From: Dromiciops gliroides
Taxonomy: Eukaryota > Chordata > Mammalia > Microbiotheria > Microbiotheriidae
Assembly: GCF_019393635.1 (NCBI RefSeq)
Contig: NC_057864.1
Coordinates: forward strand, 443,556,822-443,620,821
Direction of reading: 5' to 3'
Length of the DNA stretch: 64,000 nucleotides
Shown here: piece after piece, positions 22,441 through 33,306 of the stretch
How the letters are laid out: each line of letters starts with the position of its first letter
How positions within the stretch are numbered: the first letter of the stretch is position 1
Notes under the pieces: model-generated
What the model was told of the DNA's origin: nothing
Database searches by the model: none
The model's input: only the letters and a program-made list of their open reading frames with translations
Made by a program: the position numbers and the translations under genes

Positions 22441-23395
22441 AAGTTACAGACAAGTTGCTCATCTTCATTGGTGGAACAAGTTTCCATAGTTGGTATCTAT
22501 GATGTTAAGGTTCACCCAAAAAGGGGCAACTTTCTCCTAGTACATGAAGCAACACCAAGGTAAAATGACCAGAGATGGGGATGGATACCTGTAGACTTTA
22601 TGTAATCAATGTTATGATTTGAAAACTTTTTGGACAAGTGGATGAATTTAGCAAAATTTTGCAAAATGCTTTTTAAAATCTTTAAAACATCTAATGATCT
22701 ATTTTATTTTAGAGGGAGAGGCATGTAGTGAATCAAACCAAAAATTTAAAACACACACACACACACACTTGAAAACTCCACCCCCCCAAATATTTTCTTT
22801 CTTTTCCAAGATACAGAGTTGCTGACACATGGGCAGAGAATCTGGAGGCAGGGTTTGAAGTCTGACCTCTTTAAGAAACAACTTTGTAATTAGTGACCTT
22901 TCTTGTAAAATAACAGACAACACTCTTGAGCCAAGTTCAAAGGAGAGCTAACTCCTAGAATCATTCCATTTCATATGTGGTAAGAAACTTTCTCTCCTGG
23001 TGTGTCATATTTTGGGACAATTGGCTCCATTGACCTTTGCTAGTTTCAGAAAAGGGTGGGAATGAACTTTTTTCCTTTTTCTTTTTTTCTTTTTTGGCAT
23101 TGGAGCCAGAGTCAGCATTTGCCTTTTTCTGAAAGGCAGGTAGAAGAAAAGCAGCCTAGACCAAGTCAGTAAAAAACCACAGATGCTGAAAAGCTTATTT
23201 GCTTCCTCATTGGGGGCCCGGGAAACCTTCTCTTTGCTTGATGGGTATGAATCATCAGCTTTAAAGTGAGAGCTAAGGTGATGTGACAAATACAATGAAA
23301 GATTCCTTCACCTTCAGTGTCTTCTTGTTCTTGAAGCACACGGAATCCAAGTCACTTGTAATTGTATAATGAAGGGGATGCCATTCATTTTATTT
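22441..23395. other. Unassigned sequence with a short CA repeat
   Basis: A CA run lies at 22751-22768 and a 12-bp palindrome 'gcaaaattttgc' at about 22651. No exon or repeat consensus was recognised otherwise. Confidence 0.45.
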
Positions 23396-23409
23396 TATTT
23401 ATTTTTAAA

Positions 23410-23602
23410 CAGATTCTTTTATCTTACTTTTATTTGTTTGTTTGTTTGTTTGTTTATTTATTTTTGGCAAGGCAATTGAGGTTAAGTGACTTGCCCAGGG
23501 TCACACAGCTAGTAAGTGGCAAGTGTCTAAGGTCACATTTGAACTCAGGTCCTCCTGAATCCAGGGCCAGTGCTCTATGCACTGCGCCATCTAGCTGCCC
23601 CC
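23410..23602 (-). repeat. WSINE1-type SINE with TTTG/TTTA tail, minus strand
   Basis: A tail tract of TTTG and TTTA units (about 23430-23465) precedes 'ggcaaggcaattgaggttaa', and the copy ends with 'gcgccatctagctgccccc'. The flanks are T-rich and the duplication is not clear. Confidence 0.85.
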
Positions 23603-23620
23603 ATTTTATTTTTAATATAA

Positions 23621-24399
23621 GATGTCTTCTTTACTTTGAACTTAACAAATGTGAACATTTTAATATAAAGAGAATCAAAGAGGGGATTGTGAACTTCTGC
23701 TGTGTACTATTTGGATTTTTAAAAAGTGTATATTAAATTTAACATTGCAATAATAAATCTGCTCAGCTTGTCTGGGTCCCCTTTTGAACTTCCTTCTCTC
23801 TTCTTCTGTGTATTTTTTTAAAAAATAGTATTCATTTTTCAGGGGAGAAAGGATCAGATAGTGATAATGGTGGCAAGTTTTAAAGTATAACCCTTTCCTC
23901 CCCACTCCCCAAAGTTATCTACCCTCATGCCACTCCTTCTAACAATACATACAAATGGTTCTTTTATATACCTAAGAAAGAGTAAGAGAAGGCAAGAATT
24001 TGGACTAAATTTCTATAGAAATATGTCATCAGATTGGATACCATCAATGCCTTCTTTGCATTCAAGAAATGAAAATAGAGCCCTTTATGGGAATCTCCCT
24101 ATTTTGAGAGGAGCTGTGGAGTAAAAGACATGCGTGGGGGGGCAGGGATATCCAAGATCGAAGAAGAGGCCACTCATTTGACATTACTTATCTGCCCTTG
24201 GAACTTAAATTGGATAAAGTCTCTCATTCAATCTGTCATGTGGTATTTTCTTTTTGCTTGAGAAAGGGGGCCATAGAATGAAGGTGACAGTGTGACAGCT
24301 AACCGGTTATATGGCCATGAGAAAAGACACTGTTATGTGATTCCCTTTGACCTTCAATTTCATCATCTGTAAAATATAGATACTACTAATACCTGTAGT
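23621..24399. other. Unassigned sequence
   Basis: AT-rich and unrecognised. Short frames at 23675-24124 have no coding character. Confidence 0.4.
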
Positions 24400-24690
24400 G
24401 TTTCCCTCATGTTAAACAAGCTTTTATTAAATGCCTACTCTTTGTCTTCAAGACTCAGCTCTCACTTTACCTTGGGCAGGAGGCTTTTTCTTCCTGGGGT
24501 TCCTCACCTCTGAGGTTCTCTTCTTTGCATACTGTATGTAATTTGTACCTATAATTATTTGTATGTTGTCTCACCCATTAGAATGTGAGCTTCCTGAAGG
24601 CAGGAATGGTGGGGTATTTTGTTTTTGCTTTTTGTATCCCTAGCACTTTGCACAGTGCCTGGAACATAAGTACTTAAAACGCTTGCTGAC
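24400..24690 (+). repeat. L2 LINE 3' end
   Basis: 'aagactcagctctcacttta', 'gtctcacccattagaatgtg', 'agcttcctgaaggcagg', 'tccctagcactttgcacagt' and 'gcctggaacataagtactt' are in L2 3' order. Confidence 0.75.
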
Positions 24691-25700
24691 AAACTTCTAG
24701 ACACTATACCAGGCACTGAGGATACAGAGATGAAATAGTTCTTGAAGGAGCTTACATCCTCAAGGAGAACAACAATAGGAACACAGATAAGTAAATTCAA
24801 ACTAAAATATTAAAAAAAATTCTGGGCGAGAGATTTATTAGCAACTGAGTGGGGGATAAAAGGTAATGGCCAAGCAGGCATTGTGTAGGAGGAGGTATCA
24901 CAGGCAGATCTCAGAAAGAAGTTTGGTATTCTAGGAGAGGAAGAAGGGGTTAGGGATCGCCCTTTTCCCCTTAGTACACTGCCTCTAGGGGGTACTCGCT
25001 GAAGAAAGATAAATATTAGGGTACCGGTTGGGATGAGGGTTAGAGTCAGGATCAGGATCAGGATTTGGGTCTCAATAGAAAAGTGAGTTCCTTTGATAAA
25101 GTTCAAAATTTTTGGTTGCTGATTTCACCAACATATAAAGGGAAGATGCAATGTAATGTAATGGCAAATAGGTCAATTTGATTGGATCACAGGGTGGGTA
25201 AAAGAGAACATTGTATAATAAACCGGGAAAGGTAGGGTGGAGACAGATTTTGATGTAAACTTTTATTTTATCCCCTAGGTAATAGGGAATCACTGGAGCT
25301 TTTTGAGAAGAAGAGTGACATGGTCAGACCTGTGCTTTAGGAATATTACTTTGGTAGCTATGTGGGATGGGGTGGAGTCGATAGAGGAACCCTCTACCCT
25401 AAGGTAAGGAAAACAATCACAAGGATATTGCAATTGTTCAGATGAAAAGTGATGAGGGTCTGAACTGAGGATGTGTGTAGGAAAGAGGATGTCTGGGAGA
25501 TATGGAAGATAGAATTGACAAGATTTGACAGTTGATTGAATGTGCAAGTGAAATTTGAATCTGATATCAGGATCCTGGGTAACTAGAAGAAAGTTGACCT
25601 CCTTAATAGATGGAATAATGTTAGAAAGAAGGATGGATTACAGGAGAAAGGCTAGGACTGGATACGCAGATAAATATCTTCAGTTTTACAATGGTAATTC
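24691..25700 (+). repeat. Long form of the ancient 'cattta-ttaag' repeat
   Basis: It starts with 'ataccaggcactgaggatac' and 'gaaggagcttacatcctc'. Further on come 'ggtaatagggaatcactgga', 'gaagagtgacatggtcagac', 'ggatattgcaattgttcaga' and 'gatatcaggatcctggg'. This order is known from a roughly 1-kb ancient mammalian repeat; I am not certain of its name. The middle (24810-25110) is diverged. Confidence 0.5.
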
Positions 25701-26484
25701 AATCCATCGGACCTGATGAAATTAGCAAGATATGGTATATATGGAGAAGAGGTCATATATCATTGGTGGGTACACACAGACATGGAATGGGGAGGGACAC
25801 GAGTGATGATTCAGCAAAGCAAAATAAAAAAAAAGCAAGGACCATACAGGTAGGGGAAAGTGATGTCATGCATAGAAAACCTAGGGAGGAGACTGGTCCC
25901 CTGTGCTCATTGGATTTGGAACTGGAAGAGACCTTAAACATCATCTAATCTAATCTAATCTTTTCCTTTTGGAAATGGAGAAACTGGAGACCAAAGTCAC
26001 ATGGGTAACATAGGCTACCAGATTTGGGTCCGAATGAAGGAGTAACTTCCTTTGATGATGTTCAAACTTTCTGGTCTCTGATTTCACCAAGAACGACATA
26101 CCCAAGATAACACAGAACTTCCCCTGTTATGGGAAAATTCTAGGCCCAGGGCTCTGGGAAGAAACTTCTTTAAAATTATGACAATGTCAACATTTTAATG
26201 GTATCTTAGCCCTGTTGGCCTTATAAAAATATACCATGGGGAGAGGGATGTGATTTTGTGGGAAATTAAAGCCCTTTCACAGACATTGCAGACATTGCAA
26301 ACCAGGCTAAGAGGAAATCCTGCCTCCATTCCAGGTCACCCACTAGCCTCTTCAGCCCCATGACAAGAGATTGGGAAGTTTCTGTGGATTTTGTGGATTT
26401 CTAGGGAAACTAACAAATCTCAAGGTCCCCATAGAATTACAATCAGAGTTATTCCTACCAATGAAGAAACTAAAAGGAGAAATC
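25701..26484. other. Unassigned sequence
   Basis: Unrecognised apart from a possible MIR3 fragment at 25915-25990 (ggaactggaagagacctta, ggaaatggagaaactgg). Confidence 0.4.
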
Positions 26485-26660
26485 ATGAGATTATAAATTT
26501 AGAGATGTAAGAGACTTTTGAAATAATTTTGTCCAAACCTCTCATTTTGCAGATGAGGAAACTGAGGCTCAGAGATGTCAAATGATGAGTCCAAGGTCAC
26601 AAAGGGTCACAAAATGTCACAAAGGGTGATAGAGCTAGGATTCATCTAAGTACCTCATCC
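26485..26660 (-). repeat. MIR3, minus strand
   Basis: 'aaatttagagatgtaagaga', 'cattttgcagatgaggaaac', 'tgaggctcagagatgtcaaa' mark MIR3. A local triplication of 'gtcacaaa' at about 26598-26625 is inside it. Confidence 0.75.
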
Positions 26661-26834
26661 AGGATACTAGACTGACCCTCAGAGTATCAGATATAGCATC
26701 TGAACCCAGGTCTTCCTTGACTCCAATTCTAGCACTCCATTACCTAAAAAAGGAGACCCCTCCCTAAGCATGGAAAATGGGACACAAAGATAGTATTTAG
26801 TGATGGGAGAAAGAGCCAATTCAGAAGAATTTTT

Positions 26835-27060
26835 TCCTACACAAAAATAAGTATAGCTAGCATTCAAATAGTACTTTGAGGAACTGTGCAAATAATATTT
26901 CATTTGACTCTCACAACTCTGTGAGGTAGAAGCTATTATTCCCATTTCATAGATGAAGAAAGTGATGTTGAGAGACATGAAGGGTCATGCAGCCATCTGA
27001 ATCAGGATTTGAATTCACATCTCCCTTACTTCCAGTCTAGCACAATACATTATGCCAATT
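26835..27060 (-). repeat. MIR CORE-SINE, minus strand
   Basis: 'tttcatttgactctcacaac', 'cccatttcatagatgaagaa', 'atcaggatttgaattcacat' in MIR order; diverged. Confidence 0.7.
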
Positions 27061-27079
27061 AGCTGCTACAATGAGGGTG

Positions 27080-27230
27080 AATGAATGAATGAAAAAAATT
27101 ATTCATTAAGTGCTTATTAGATGCCAACCACTGTAATAAATCTTGGGGATACAGATAAAAATATTAGTCAGTCCCTACTCTCAAGAAGCTTCTACTCTAA
27201 TCTGGGGAGATAATAAACAAATTTCGGGGA
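27080..27230 (+). repeat. Ancient 'cattta-ttaag' repeat, 5' part
   Basis: 'ttattcattaagtgcttatt', 'agatgccaaccactg', 'tcttggggatacagat', 'tcaagaagcttctactc' are in family order. Confidence 0.55.
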
Positions 27231-27630
27231 GGATGGAAAGACCCAGAAGTCCTATCAGCTCAATAGTAGGAGGGATGGCAAAGCCTAGGTTCTCAGGTTT
27301 CATCTTTGGAGGTAGCCTCTTTTCTGATGAAAAGCCAACCTGTGAGAGAAGCCTTTATAGAAATCCTAATTCTGATATAGTTGAATAGTACACTGCTCTG
27401 TAAAGAGATAGACATTGTTATCAGCTCTCTTTTTCTCCTATCTAGACAGGCAATGGTTTTGCTATGGCAGTATCAGAGACAATCATCCCCTTTGGACTGT
27501 CTGGATTAGAAACATAGATATCAGATATTGAAAGAATTACAAATATCTGATAAAGCTGTCCCCTCAGAAACAAGGTCTGTTCAGAAAATCATCTAGAAGA
27601 TATGATCACCAGATTCACAGACCAAATGGT
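27231..27630. other. Unassigned sequence
   Basis: No repeat consensus or exon recognised. Confidence 0.4.
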
Positions 27631-27845
27631 TCCTTTTTCTTTCTTTCTTTTTCTTCCTTCCTTCCTTCCTTTCTTTCTCTCCCTTCCTTCCATTTTTCTT
27701 TCTTTCTTTCTCTCCCTGTCTCCTTCCTTCTTTCTTTCTTCCTTCTTTCCTTCCTTCCTTCCTTCCTTCCTTCCTTCCTTCCTTCCTTCCTTCCTTCCTT
27801 CCTTCCTTCCTTCCTTCCTTCCTTCCTTCCTTCCTTCCTTCCTTC

Positions 27846-27907
<62 letters not shown>

Positions 27908-27934
27908 CTCCCTCTGTCTCCTTCCTTCCTTCCT
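27631..27934 (+). repeat. TTCC/TTTC microsatellite
   Basis: About 300 bp of mixed TTCC and TTTC units: a pure TTCC block (about 27750-27848), then a pure TTTC block (27848-27906), then interrupted units. The 141-codon frame across it is a microsatellite translation. Confidence 0.95.
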
Positions 27935-28955
27935 AACTATATGATTTTACTTAAAGCTCATTGGCCTCCTACTCTGAATTTTCCAGTTACAGAGGAGGTG
28001 ATTTTTCTCTGCTTTGGGAACCTATAACGTAAAGTGCTAATGTGCTCCGACAGGACAGTGAGCAGCCACAATCTAATAATAAACATTTAAAGAAAAGAAA
28101 GCTGAATGAAGTCCAGGACATGTCGAGAAATATTAGGAACTATTTTGGTGACTTTAAACTTTATTTAAAAAAAAAATACACCCAGAGATTGGGGGAGGGG
28201 AAGGATAGATTTCTGGATTGTCTGACCAGTCAGAATGTGGGTCGAAGGCTCCTTTCAGTCTTAGTTTCTACAGAAGTGTGTCTTCTCACTTTTTTGCACA
28301 TCACAACTCAAATCTAAAATTAGGATTCTTTTCTGGAGTGTAAATGCATGTTTGTGTGTGTGCACATGCGCATACATGCCCTGGCTTATTGATGTTGGGA
28401 TGATTCTGTTTCTATAGCCAGCAAAGATGCTAGCTTGTAGAAAGACTGTTGGCCCTCTGAACCAAACTTTGGTAGGGTGCAGGGAAGGAAAGTAGAGTCC
28501 AGAATCAGGTAGCTGGTTGGTCTCAGAGCTGATAGATGGCCCACACAATGACTTCACTCCAAGCAATGTGAAAGCTAATTGAGAAAACATGTTCCAGTGA
28601 TGTCTTCATGGAAAAATCCAGATTGGGGCATTTTTTTTTATTCCTTTAGAATTCCTTGAATATTTGTTGTGCGTGTCTCTACAGCCTCCTGGATCATTAC
28701 TCCATTCTTACTGAGAAGGACTAAGATTTCCTGTTTTATCTTAAGTTAGGTCTGTGGGGGGTGGAACTCCCCCAGAGGGTTAATGGACCAGTGGTCAGCC
28801 AGAGTATGGGGCAGGGAGAAAGATAATCTGTTTTTTTGAGTGTGCTTTTCTATGGAAAGAGGGAGAAGTAATAGATAAAGTTCCTGGAAATTCATTTTCT
28901 CCTACATCGGTCATAGTGACCCCTCATCCACACCATACCTCAGTCTATTCATGAT
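27935..28955. other. Unassigned sequence
   Basis: Unrecognised. The 109-codon minus-strand frame at 28261-28590 has no visible splice context or recognised domain. Confidence 0.4.
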
Positions 28956-28959
28956 GACT

Positions 28960-29060
28960 GCCCTGTATAGAAGGCCTTCTTTTCCTTTCTCTCCTACTTC
29001 TCCCCAAGTCTTCTGAATCCTTCAAAGACTATCTCCTCTATGAAACCCTCCCTCCGACAA
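28960..29060 (+). repeat. L2 LINE fragment
   Basis: 'gaatccttcaaagactatct' followed by 'cctctatgaaaccctccctc' matches part of the L2 3' region. Confidence 0.5.
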
Positions 29061-30040
29061 ATCCAGTCAACTGAAGAGATACTTATTAAACTCTTCCAAT
29101 GAGTCAGGAACTTCATCAGTGCTGCGGATACAAAGGCACCAGAGAAATAGTTTCAGACTTCAAGGACTTACATTTCACTGAGGAGATAATGCATGCTCAT
29201 GGGTAATTATAATCTAGGTCATGGAGTAAAGTGATCAATGAAACAATAATCATTTTATAAAAAACCTACTATGTACTATGTGCTAAAGACTGGAAATACA
29301 AAAAAAAATGTCAGAAGACCACTTCTGCCCTCAAGGATCTTACAATTTAAAGGAGAAAACAACATGCAAATACAAAGCAAGTTATATACTACATAAGATA
29401 AATAGAAAATAATTGACAGAGGGAAGGCCCTAAAATTAAAGCTGGGGGATTCATGAAGGATTTCATGAAGGAGGGGAAGGGGAAGAAAAGGGAATAAGCA
29501 TTTATATAGCACCTACTATGTGCCAGGCACTGAAGGGAATAAGCATTTTTATATAGCACCTACTCTAGCACTATACTAAGTGCTTTACAAATATATCATT
29601 TGATCCTCACAACAACCCTGCCAAGGTAGGTGTTACAGTCATCCCCATTTTACAGTTGAAGAAATTGAGACAAACAAAGGTTAAGTGACTTGCATAGGGT
29701 CTTATAGCTAGTAAGTATCTGAGGCCTTATTTGAACTCAGGTCTTCCTGACTCCGGGTCCAGTGCTTTATCCACTGTGCAACCTAGCTGCCTTAAGAAAT
29801 AGCACATGAGCTGAGCCTTCAAGGAAGACAGGAATTCTAAGTGTTCAGATTCAAGGTATGAGAATGGCTTGTGGGAATGTACTATACTGAGGCATGTAGA
29901 GTTCTGGGAATAGTATGTTTGTCAGTGGGATTTAATGGGGAAGAGTGTGAAATAAAGCTGGGGGGAGGGGGTTAAGGGTGAAACCAGAAGGTGGAGAATG
30001 TTAAATGCTAGGCTGAGGAATTATTCCTCTTATTCCAATT
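29061..30040 (+). repeat. Ancient 'cattta-ttaag' repeats (two), interrupted by MIR/MAR1
   Basis: One copy starts at 29070 ('gatacttattaaactcttcc'). A second starts at 29245 ('aaaaacctactatgtactat', 'tgccctcaaggatcttac'). The second continues after an inserted MIR/MAR1 (29490-29795) with 'gagctgagccttcaaggaag' and 'aggctgaggaatt'. Confidence 0.5.
29490..29795 (-). repeat. MIR/MAR1 CORE-SINE, minus strand, with local duplication
   Basis: A complete copy ending 'ctgtgcaacctagctgcc'. Its first part is duplicated: 'gaataagcatttatatagca' and 'gaataagcatttttatatag' about 42 bp apart. Confidence 0.75.
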
Positions 30041-30712
30041 CCTATAGCCCTTAGTTTCTTCCCTAGGCAATTCAGTGCTTAAAAAGCTAAGCATTTCTCT
30101 TTCTTCCTATGTTTAAATACTTTCTATGTAGGGGAGAAAGAAAGAAAAAAAAGGGCATTCTATATACAGGGGAAGGAACACGAGTGGATGGAGGTTTGGG
30201 GATCTTCATAGAGGCACAAAAATGACAGTGAGGTGTGGAGGAAACATGTAGTTCTATGACTGAATTGATAAGTTCTTGGAGAACTGGAAGTCTGTCTTAT
30301 GTTTCTTGGTATTTCCAACAGTACCTCGAATAATACAGAGCTTTTAAGTAAGTGCTCAGTAAATACTCAGAGTAAGATGGAGCTGATCGATGGAAATTTG
30401 GTTTGGTGGCCTGAGGTCACAGACATTTGCTATTTCTGTGTTTTTTTCCTCAATAGTCAGTTCACCCTTTGCCCATTGTCTGTCAATTAAGAACTGTACC
30501 TAAAAGCGATGGAAATAATCTATCATCGACTTTCATAAACTTTGTATGATGAGTTGCTTCTTTCTGTCTAAGTTTATTTCTCCCAATCTCCTTTTCCTCC
30601 CTAAACGTTAAAAGGAAATAGTCATATTGTTGGATTGGGTAAGGAACTAAAATAAGATGATAGGATATAGAGCTGAAAGAGATCGTGGAGTCCAATACCT
30701 TCCTAAAAATAC
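30041..30712. other. Unassigned; L2-like and MIR3-like fragments
   Basis: An L2-like end is at about 30285-30380 ('taagtgctcagtaaatactc'). A MIR3-like fragment is at 30655-30710 ('atatagagctgaaagagatc'). If the minus-strand gene is real, part of this is intron downstream of candidate exon C. Confidence 0.45.
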
Positions 30713-30826
30713 CTACAAATGCCTTCAGTCGAAATGGCAACTTTTCAAAGAATTCTGTATTGAAAGGATTATGTTTTATCATTTCCAAAATGAAATCTGG
30801 GGCAAAAAAATCCATCTGAACATCTA
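30713..30826 (-). CDS. Candidate coding exon C of an unidentified gene
   Basis: On the minus strand a 114-bp open segment encodes 37 full codons, containing 'DVQMDFFAPDFILEMI' and ending 'LPFRLKAFV'. It is bounded by an AG acceptor (gatcag) and a GT donor (gtag then gtattt). Its entry phase (needs one base) is exactly what exon B leaves, so B to C would join in frame. The acceptor lacks a good pyrimidine tract and the donor is weak, and the next base pairs run into a MIR3-like repeat. I do not recognise the sequence. It could be a chance open frame; it is the weakest of the three candidate exons. Confidence 0.25.
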
Positions 30827-31184
30827 CTGATCTTTCACCCATATGTCAAGGGGCTTATAAAGATTATTTAAAGTAGGGAATGCAAACCAACCAGAATGTT
30901 AATTATAAAATGTCAAAATATACAACTGGGTAAATAAAAATGATTTGTCATGCCAGAAATACCAATAGTAGATTTATACAAATTAGGGCATCTAAAATAG
31001 AAATGAAATGGGGGAAGGGGGAACAATTGCCCCAGGGCTTAATTTTAAATTGAATGATAGATCTAAGAAACGCAAATGGAGCATAGCCTTTTCATTCTTA
31101 TATCAGCTCTAGCTGAGCCCTATACCCCAATCACACAAGCTTGCTACTGTGCTCCCAATGTACCATTTCCTTCTCACTAGTGTG
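30827..31184. other. Unassigned, AT-rich
   Basis: No repeat or exon recognised; it would be intronic if exons B and C belong to one gene. Confidence 0.4.
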
Positions 31185-31345
31185 GATAGCGGAGAGAGTA
31201 CTGGATCTGTAGTCAGAAAGATCTGGGTTCAAATCTTACTTCAGACCCAGCTCTGTGATCTTGGTCAAATCACTTAATCTCTTTAGACCTCAGTTTCCTT
31301 ATCTACAAAATGGTGGAGCTGGATCCTTTGGCCTGTAAGGTCCCT
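31185..31345 (+). repeat. MIR3 CORE-SINE
   Basis: 'gagagtactggatctgtagt', 'gatctgggttcaaatcttac', 'cctcagtttccttatctaca', then 'ggcctgtaaggtccctat' fit MIR3. Confidence 0.8.
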
Positions 31346-31799
31346 ATTCTCCTACCATCCTTTCCTTTTCCAGGTATTTATCATTTTAAGTTATAACAAT
31401 GATAAGATCTGAGGATGTGGAAGTAGGAATGACTTGTCCAAACCCTTCATTTTATAAGGGACAAAATGACAGCCCAGTGGCCTCACCATGTGAAGTAACT
31501 CAAAGAACTATGGCAGACCCAGGATTTGACTCTAAATTCCATTACATCATTCCCTACGCTACTTAAGGGCCAGAACCACATCCACAGCACGTAGCACACA
31601 GCTAGCTCAAGAAATGTTTCTTGGCACCTGTCAATCTATGCTTTTTCATCTGAGGCTGCATTTCCTTCAGTTAAATCAGCAAGTATTCACTGTACCATGT
31701 TTCATTACCAGGTATTTAGAACTACCTTGACTCACATTTCTTGAGGGCGAGGTGAGGAAGGGGGACTAGGGAAGGGCCAGAGACAACACTAGCCTATTG
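31346..31799. other. Unassigned sequence
   Basis: Unrecognised except a weak L2-like end near 31565-31620. Confidence 0.4.
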
Positions 31800-31974
31800 G
31801 CTTATTATCTTTGATACTTTGATGAATCTGTGATCTCCCTAATGTGGGTACTCCCTCTAATGATGCAGAACATAAGCTGTCCATGTCCTCTCATCTGGTA
31901 TGACTGTGTCCCATGTACTACCATGTAACCTTTGCAGGTGAATCCACCCAACATTCTGGATGCCTTTCTCTAGT
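31800..31974. repeat. Unnamed dispersed repeat, copy 2
   Basis: Shares 'gatctccctaatgtgggtac', 'tccctctaatgatgcagaa' and following sequence with the 10.4 kb copy. Ends near 'attctggatgcctttctc'. Confidence 0.5.
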
Positions 31975-32080
31975 TCATAGGATCACATATTTAAAACTGA
32001 AAGGTACCTCAGTGATCACATCTAGACCAACATCCTCTTTTCTCAGGTTCAGGAACTGAAACCCAGAGCCCCAAGCAAAA
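31975..32080 (-). repeat. MIR3 fragment, minus strand
   Basis: 'atttaaaactgaaaggtacc', 'tcaggttcaggaactgaaac' correspond to the reversed MIR3 end. Confidence 0.6.
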
Positions 32081-32490
32081 CAAGCAACAAAACCAAATGA
32101 CAAAGGCAGAATTTAAACCTACATCCTCTGAGTTCAAACTCTGTGCTCTTTCCAATGCACTATGTTCTCTTGACTCTGAGTGGATGCCAATGGAGCACGT
32201 GGGCTTTTACTCCATGACTGGCCCACTTTCTTTTCAGAGATACACTCCTAGGATATTCTTTAAAAGCTTAACAAATGCTTTTCATTCATTCATCCTTTAT
32301 GTGGCTTCTCTTGTGAAATTCTTGGATGTTAATGTTTATCATCATAGGTACAGAATGCCTGGGTCTTTTGATTCAGGGTTTGTTTTTTTTCATTTCTCTC
32401 TCTCTCTCTCTCTCAATGTAAGGGCATTCAATGTAAGGAATGGAATACAACTAATTCTAGATAGGGAAGTCACAGCTGTCTGAAACATAC
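32081..32490. other. Unassigned sequence with a short TC repeat
   Basis: A TC run is at about 32395-32415. The 128-codon plus-strand frame at 32097-32483 starts in a MIR3-like region and has no coding support. Confidence 0.4.
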
Positions 32491-32701
32491 CAAGACGACT
32501 GAGCACATCTGTACCGGATAGCAAATATTTTGTGGTCACTTGGAAACGATCGCTGTAGTATAATGGATTGTAAATTTCCTTATAGTAAAAGGCTTCTGTG
32601 GTAAGTTTGGACACCAGAGCCCATTCGTCTGCCACCACATCATAGTCAGGTCCTTCCATTTCCAGGGTTTTTTGGTTTTCAGAAAAGACCACTGCGGGGC
32701 C
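32491..32701 (-). CDS. Candidate coding exon B of an unidentified gene
   Basis: A 211-bp open segment on the minus strand encodes 70 codons plus one base. It begins 'GPAVVFSENQ', has the mixed charged and aromatic stretch 'LTTEAFYYKEIYNPLYYSDR' and ends 'LLSGTDVLSRL'. It is bounded by TAG at the acceptor and a good donor (CTTG then GTATGT). Its entry phase is 0, equal to the exit phase of exon A 299 bp upstream. Composition looks like real protein and no repeat consensus covers it. The acceptor's pyrimidine tract is poor. The family is not recognised, so no function is proposed. It could also be a decayed gene copy. Confidence 0.45.
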
Positions 32702-33000
32702 CTAAATCTCTCAAACTTCTCCTTAGCCTAGGAGTAAATTTACAGAGAAATTCTGAGTTTCCAACTCTGAACACAAAGATGAGAAGGAAGAGGAGGAGGA
32801 GAAGGATGAGGAAGACCAAGAGAAAAAAGAAGACTCTATGAATATGACAAAGCTAAGTTGGCTCCTGGATAATTCAAAGCAACTATTTAATTGGGCATAA
32901 GTGAGAGGGTGACTAGGAGGAAGTGAGGTGCTCAGGAAAGAGCCCTAGATTTAGAGGCAGAAGATATGGGTTCAGATTTTGGCAGTGACTTATTACCTAC
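32702..33000 (-). other. Putative 299-bp intron between exons A and B, containing MIR3
   Basis: GTAGGT at its start and TAG at its end. It holds a purine-rich GGA/GAA tract (about 32775-32832 on the plus strand) and a MIR3 head on the plus strand at about 32915-33000 that touches the donor. Confidence 0.35.
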
Positions 33001-33306
33001 CTGCATTGCCAAGAATTGTAAGGGAAAGGTCTTGGTCCTAGGGGGGCCACATGTTGGGAAAGACAGATCCCTGGGGCGGAGACTCTGGTAAGATGCTGTT
33101 GAGACTGTCACATGAGCAAGGAGCTTCCCATTTTCTGCAGTTTCTTTTTTTATCTCATTAATTGCATTAACAGAGAGTTCTATGGTTCCCTCACAATACC
33201 CCACCGTCACCACCATCATCTTCTCTTCTCTGGTCTTAATAATTAGCAAACACCTGTCATCGGAAATCTCATTCCCTGAGACTACTCCTTTTACTCCTTT
33301 CAAAAG
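33001..33306 (-). CDS. Candidate coding exon A of an unidentified gene
   Basis: A 306-bp open segment on the minus strand, exactly 102 codons, phase 0 at both ends. The first two thirds look strongly protein-like: 'NEISDDRCLLIIKTREEKMM', 'VVTVGYCEGTIELSVNAINE', 'AENGKLLAHVTVSTASYQ'. The alternating hydrophobic pattern suggests beta-strands. The last 28 codons are richer in Pro, Arg and Thr. Bounds are a CAG acceptor with a weak pyrimidine tract and a strong donor CAG-GTAGGT. An in-frame stop just upstream of the acceptor fixes the exon start. I do not recognise the family. No signal peptide or membrane segment is visible. The start codon would lie in an upstream exon, possibly near the CpG island at 39 kb. 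Confidence 0.5.

Noticed and set aside
23362-23736. 124-codon plus-strand frame with 'RQLRLSDLPRVTQLVSGKCL'
   Set aside because: The same peptide recurs wherever the WSINE1-type SINE is read in antisense; it is repeat translation.
27602-28027. 141-codon plus-strand frame (Phe/Leu/Pro/Ser repeats)
   Set aside because: Translation of the TTCC/TTTC microsatellite.
28261-28590. 109-codon minus-strand frame considered as an exon of the candidate gene
   Set aside because: No acceptor/donor pair in matching phase, and it crosses a CA-like run; composition is unremarkable.
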